The notes below the pieces were generated by a model that saw only the letters and a list, made by a program, of their open reading frames with translations, did not search any database and was not told the DNA's origin. A stretch of 64,000 nucleotides of DNA from Carnobacterium divergens (GTDB lineage Bacteria > Bacillota > Bacilli > Lactobacillales > Carnobacteriaceae): assembly GCF_900258435.1 (NCBI RefSeq), contig NZ_LT992558.1, positions 1,974,965 to 2,038,964 on the forward strand, written 5' to 3'. The translations under genes were made by a program, and so were the position numbers. This document shows, piece by piece, positions 63,108 to 64,000 of the stretch (position 1 is its first letter; each line of letters starts with the position of its first letter).

Positions 63108-64000
63108 TTACTTGTCTTTTCCTTCAAAATAAGCGTCGAATACTTCTCGAGCTGTATTTATATTGACTTTTGAATTTGTATTGTAAGGTAGGTAAGGTAC
63201 GACAACAGCAATCGCAATTTCTGGATCATCTGATGGTGCGTAGCCAACTAATGTTAAGTTGAAGACTGAGGCTCCTTTTGAGGCTTCCAGTGGACCATCA
63301 TAAAAGGCTTCTGCTGTTCCTGTTTTAGCAGAGATGCTATATGGTGCGCTAGCTAATAATTTACCTGTTCCGTTTAAATTACCACCGTGCACTACATTAT
63401 ACATTCCCGTTTGAACGCGTTTCATTTCTTCGGTTCCTACATTTACAGTGTTTAATATTTTGGGTTGAATTTCTGTTTGAATAGCACCGATATTGCCGTT
63501 CTCATCTGTCCCACGTATTTCTTTTACTACATGTGGTGCAATACGGCTTCCGCCATTTGCAATCGTTGAAATGTATTGGTTTAGTTGAAGAGGTGTATAG
63601 GTGTCAAATTGCCCAAAAGCGAAATCGAGTGCAAGCCCAGGATTGCTTGTTGGACCAGGATAACCAAGTGCCTCTCCTGGCAAATCAATTCCTGTGGGAA
63701 CGCCTAAACCAAATTGTGCGTAATACCCTCTTAGTTTAGTAAAGACTTTGTCTTTGTCAATGTCTAATGTTCCTTCAGGAGTGTAATTATTTTGACCTCC
63801 CATTCGCATGGCTAGTTGCATCATGTATGAGTTTGATGATACTTCTAGAGCCGTCTCATCATTCATTGAAATAGCTCCGCCACGGTTAAACCATGAACTT
63901 TTAGCAGGTGTATTTTTAAATTTCAATGGGCGATCGACCATTACATTGTTATCAAGTGAAATCACTTTATCCATGTAACCAGCTAGTACAGTCGCACCTT
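63108..64000 (-). CDS. class B penicillin-binding protein, partial (PbpA/PBP2A-like)
   Basis: The 3' part of a transpeptidase gene; the frame runs unbroken to the window edge, reading ATVLAGYMDKVISLDN, so the 5' end is missing. The SxN motif (SSNSYMMQLAMRMG) and KTG motif (SAKTGTAEAFY) are seen, followed by the usual VGYAPSDDPEIAIAVVVPY strand; the catalytic SxxK lies outside the window. The sequence fits the elongation-type PBP2A/PbpA group, not the PASTA-type division PBP. Gene neighbourhood with rpmG and fthC also matches pbpA in Bacilli. Confidence 0.88.
   Translation of the reverse strand, partial: GATVLAGYMDKVISLDNNVMVDRPLKFKNTPAKSSWFNRGGAISMNDETALEVSSNSYMMQLAMRMGGQNNYTPEGTLDIDKDKVFTKLRGYYAQFGLGVPTGIDLPGEALGYPGPTSNPGLALDFAFGQFDTYTPLQLNQYISTIANGGSRIAPHVVKEIRGTDENGNIGAIQTEIQPKILNTVNVGTEEMKRVQTGMYNVVHGGNLNGTGKLLASAPYSISAKTGTAEAFYDGPLEASKGASVFNLTLVGYAPSDDPEIAIAVVVPYLPYNTNSKVNINTAREVFDAYFEGKDK

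Noticed and set aside
1-64000. CRISPR arrays, insertion sequences, prophage or att sites
   Set aside because: No spaced direct repeats, transposase, integrase or phage genes were seen.

Overview
The window is an AT-rich, densely packed stretch of bacterial chromosome from a Gram-positive Firmicute of the order Lactobacillales. The best fit is a Carnobacterium-like organism; this is inference. The evidence is a Bacillus-style division/cell-wall (dcw) cluster that includes a murE whose substrate loop reads DNPR (meso-diaminopimelate type), a nearby dapF, catabolic acetolactate genes alsS-alsD, energy-coupling-factor transport, Bacillus-like yqe and yqg clusters, and clear sigma-A promoters and Shine-Dalgarno sites. 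Most lactic acid bacteria use lysine in peptidoglycan and carry murE elsewhere, so the DAP signature is informative. I see no insertion sequence, prophage, CRISPR array, rRNA or tRNA gene.

Layout. 0-5.2 kb: a small orphan gene, a DUF1054 gene, and a Fur-controlled yclNOPQ-type siderophore ABC importer. 5.2-15.1 kb: yueI, an ECF transporter operon ending in an oligopeptide-binding lipoprotein gene, four GNAT acetyltransferases, and a TetR regulator beside an HrtBA-like ABC exporter. 15.2-24.4 kb: isochorismatase-like hydrolase, mtnN, xpaC-telA, a GlsB-like membrane protein, a YieK/NagB-like sugar-phosphate enzyme with a perfect 16-bp palindrome in its promoter, an alpha/beta hydrolase, alsS-alsD and a cold-shock gene. 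24.5-45.5 kb, all on the minus strand: dapF, T-box-controlled ileS, divIVA, ylmH-ylmG-sepF-ylmE, ftsZ, ftsA, divIB, murG, murD, mraY, murE, a PASTA-type PBP, ftsL, rsmH and mraZ (with repeated GAAAGTGGGG boxes), a DUF3397 gene and rpmF. 45.5-53.8 kb: yceD, tmcAL, recQ, and the yqeG-yqeH-yhbY-nadD-yqeK-rsfS-yqeM operon for ribosome assembly and NAD. 54-59.4 kb: lepB, a Cys-less rhodanese, a YqgU-like lipoprotein, glcK-yqgQ-rhomboid-fthC, rpmG. 59.6-64 kb: a small membrane protein followed by a YceG-like truncated protein, oleate hydratase with a TetR neighbour, and the 3' part of a class B PBP gene cut by the window end.

Functionally the centre of the window makes and divides the cell wall: dapF supplies meso-DAP, MurE adds it, MurD, MraY and MurG finish lipid II, and FtsA, FtsZ, SepF, DivIB, FtsL and the PBP form the divisome, with DivIVA marking poles and septa. 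Most of the window is conserved housekeeping DNA. I did not find a convincing undescribed multi-gene system. The most interesting points are regulatory or structural: the palindrome at 19516-19531, the dyad at the oleate hydratase promoter, the ECF plus peptide-lipoprotein operon, the YceG-like protein without its catalytic domain, and the third inverted MraZ-like box.
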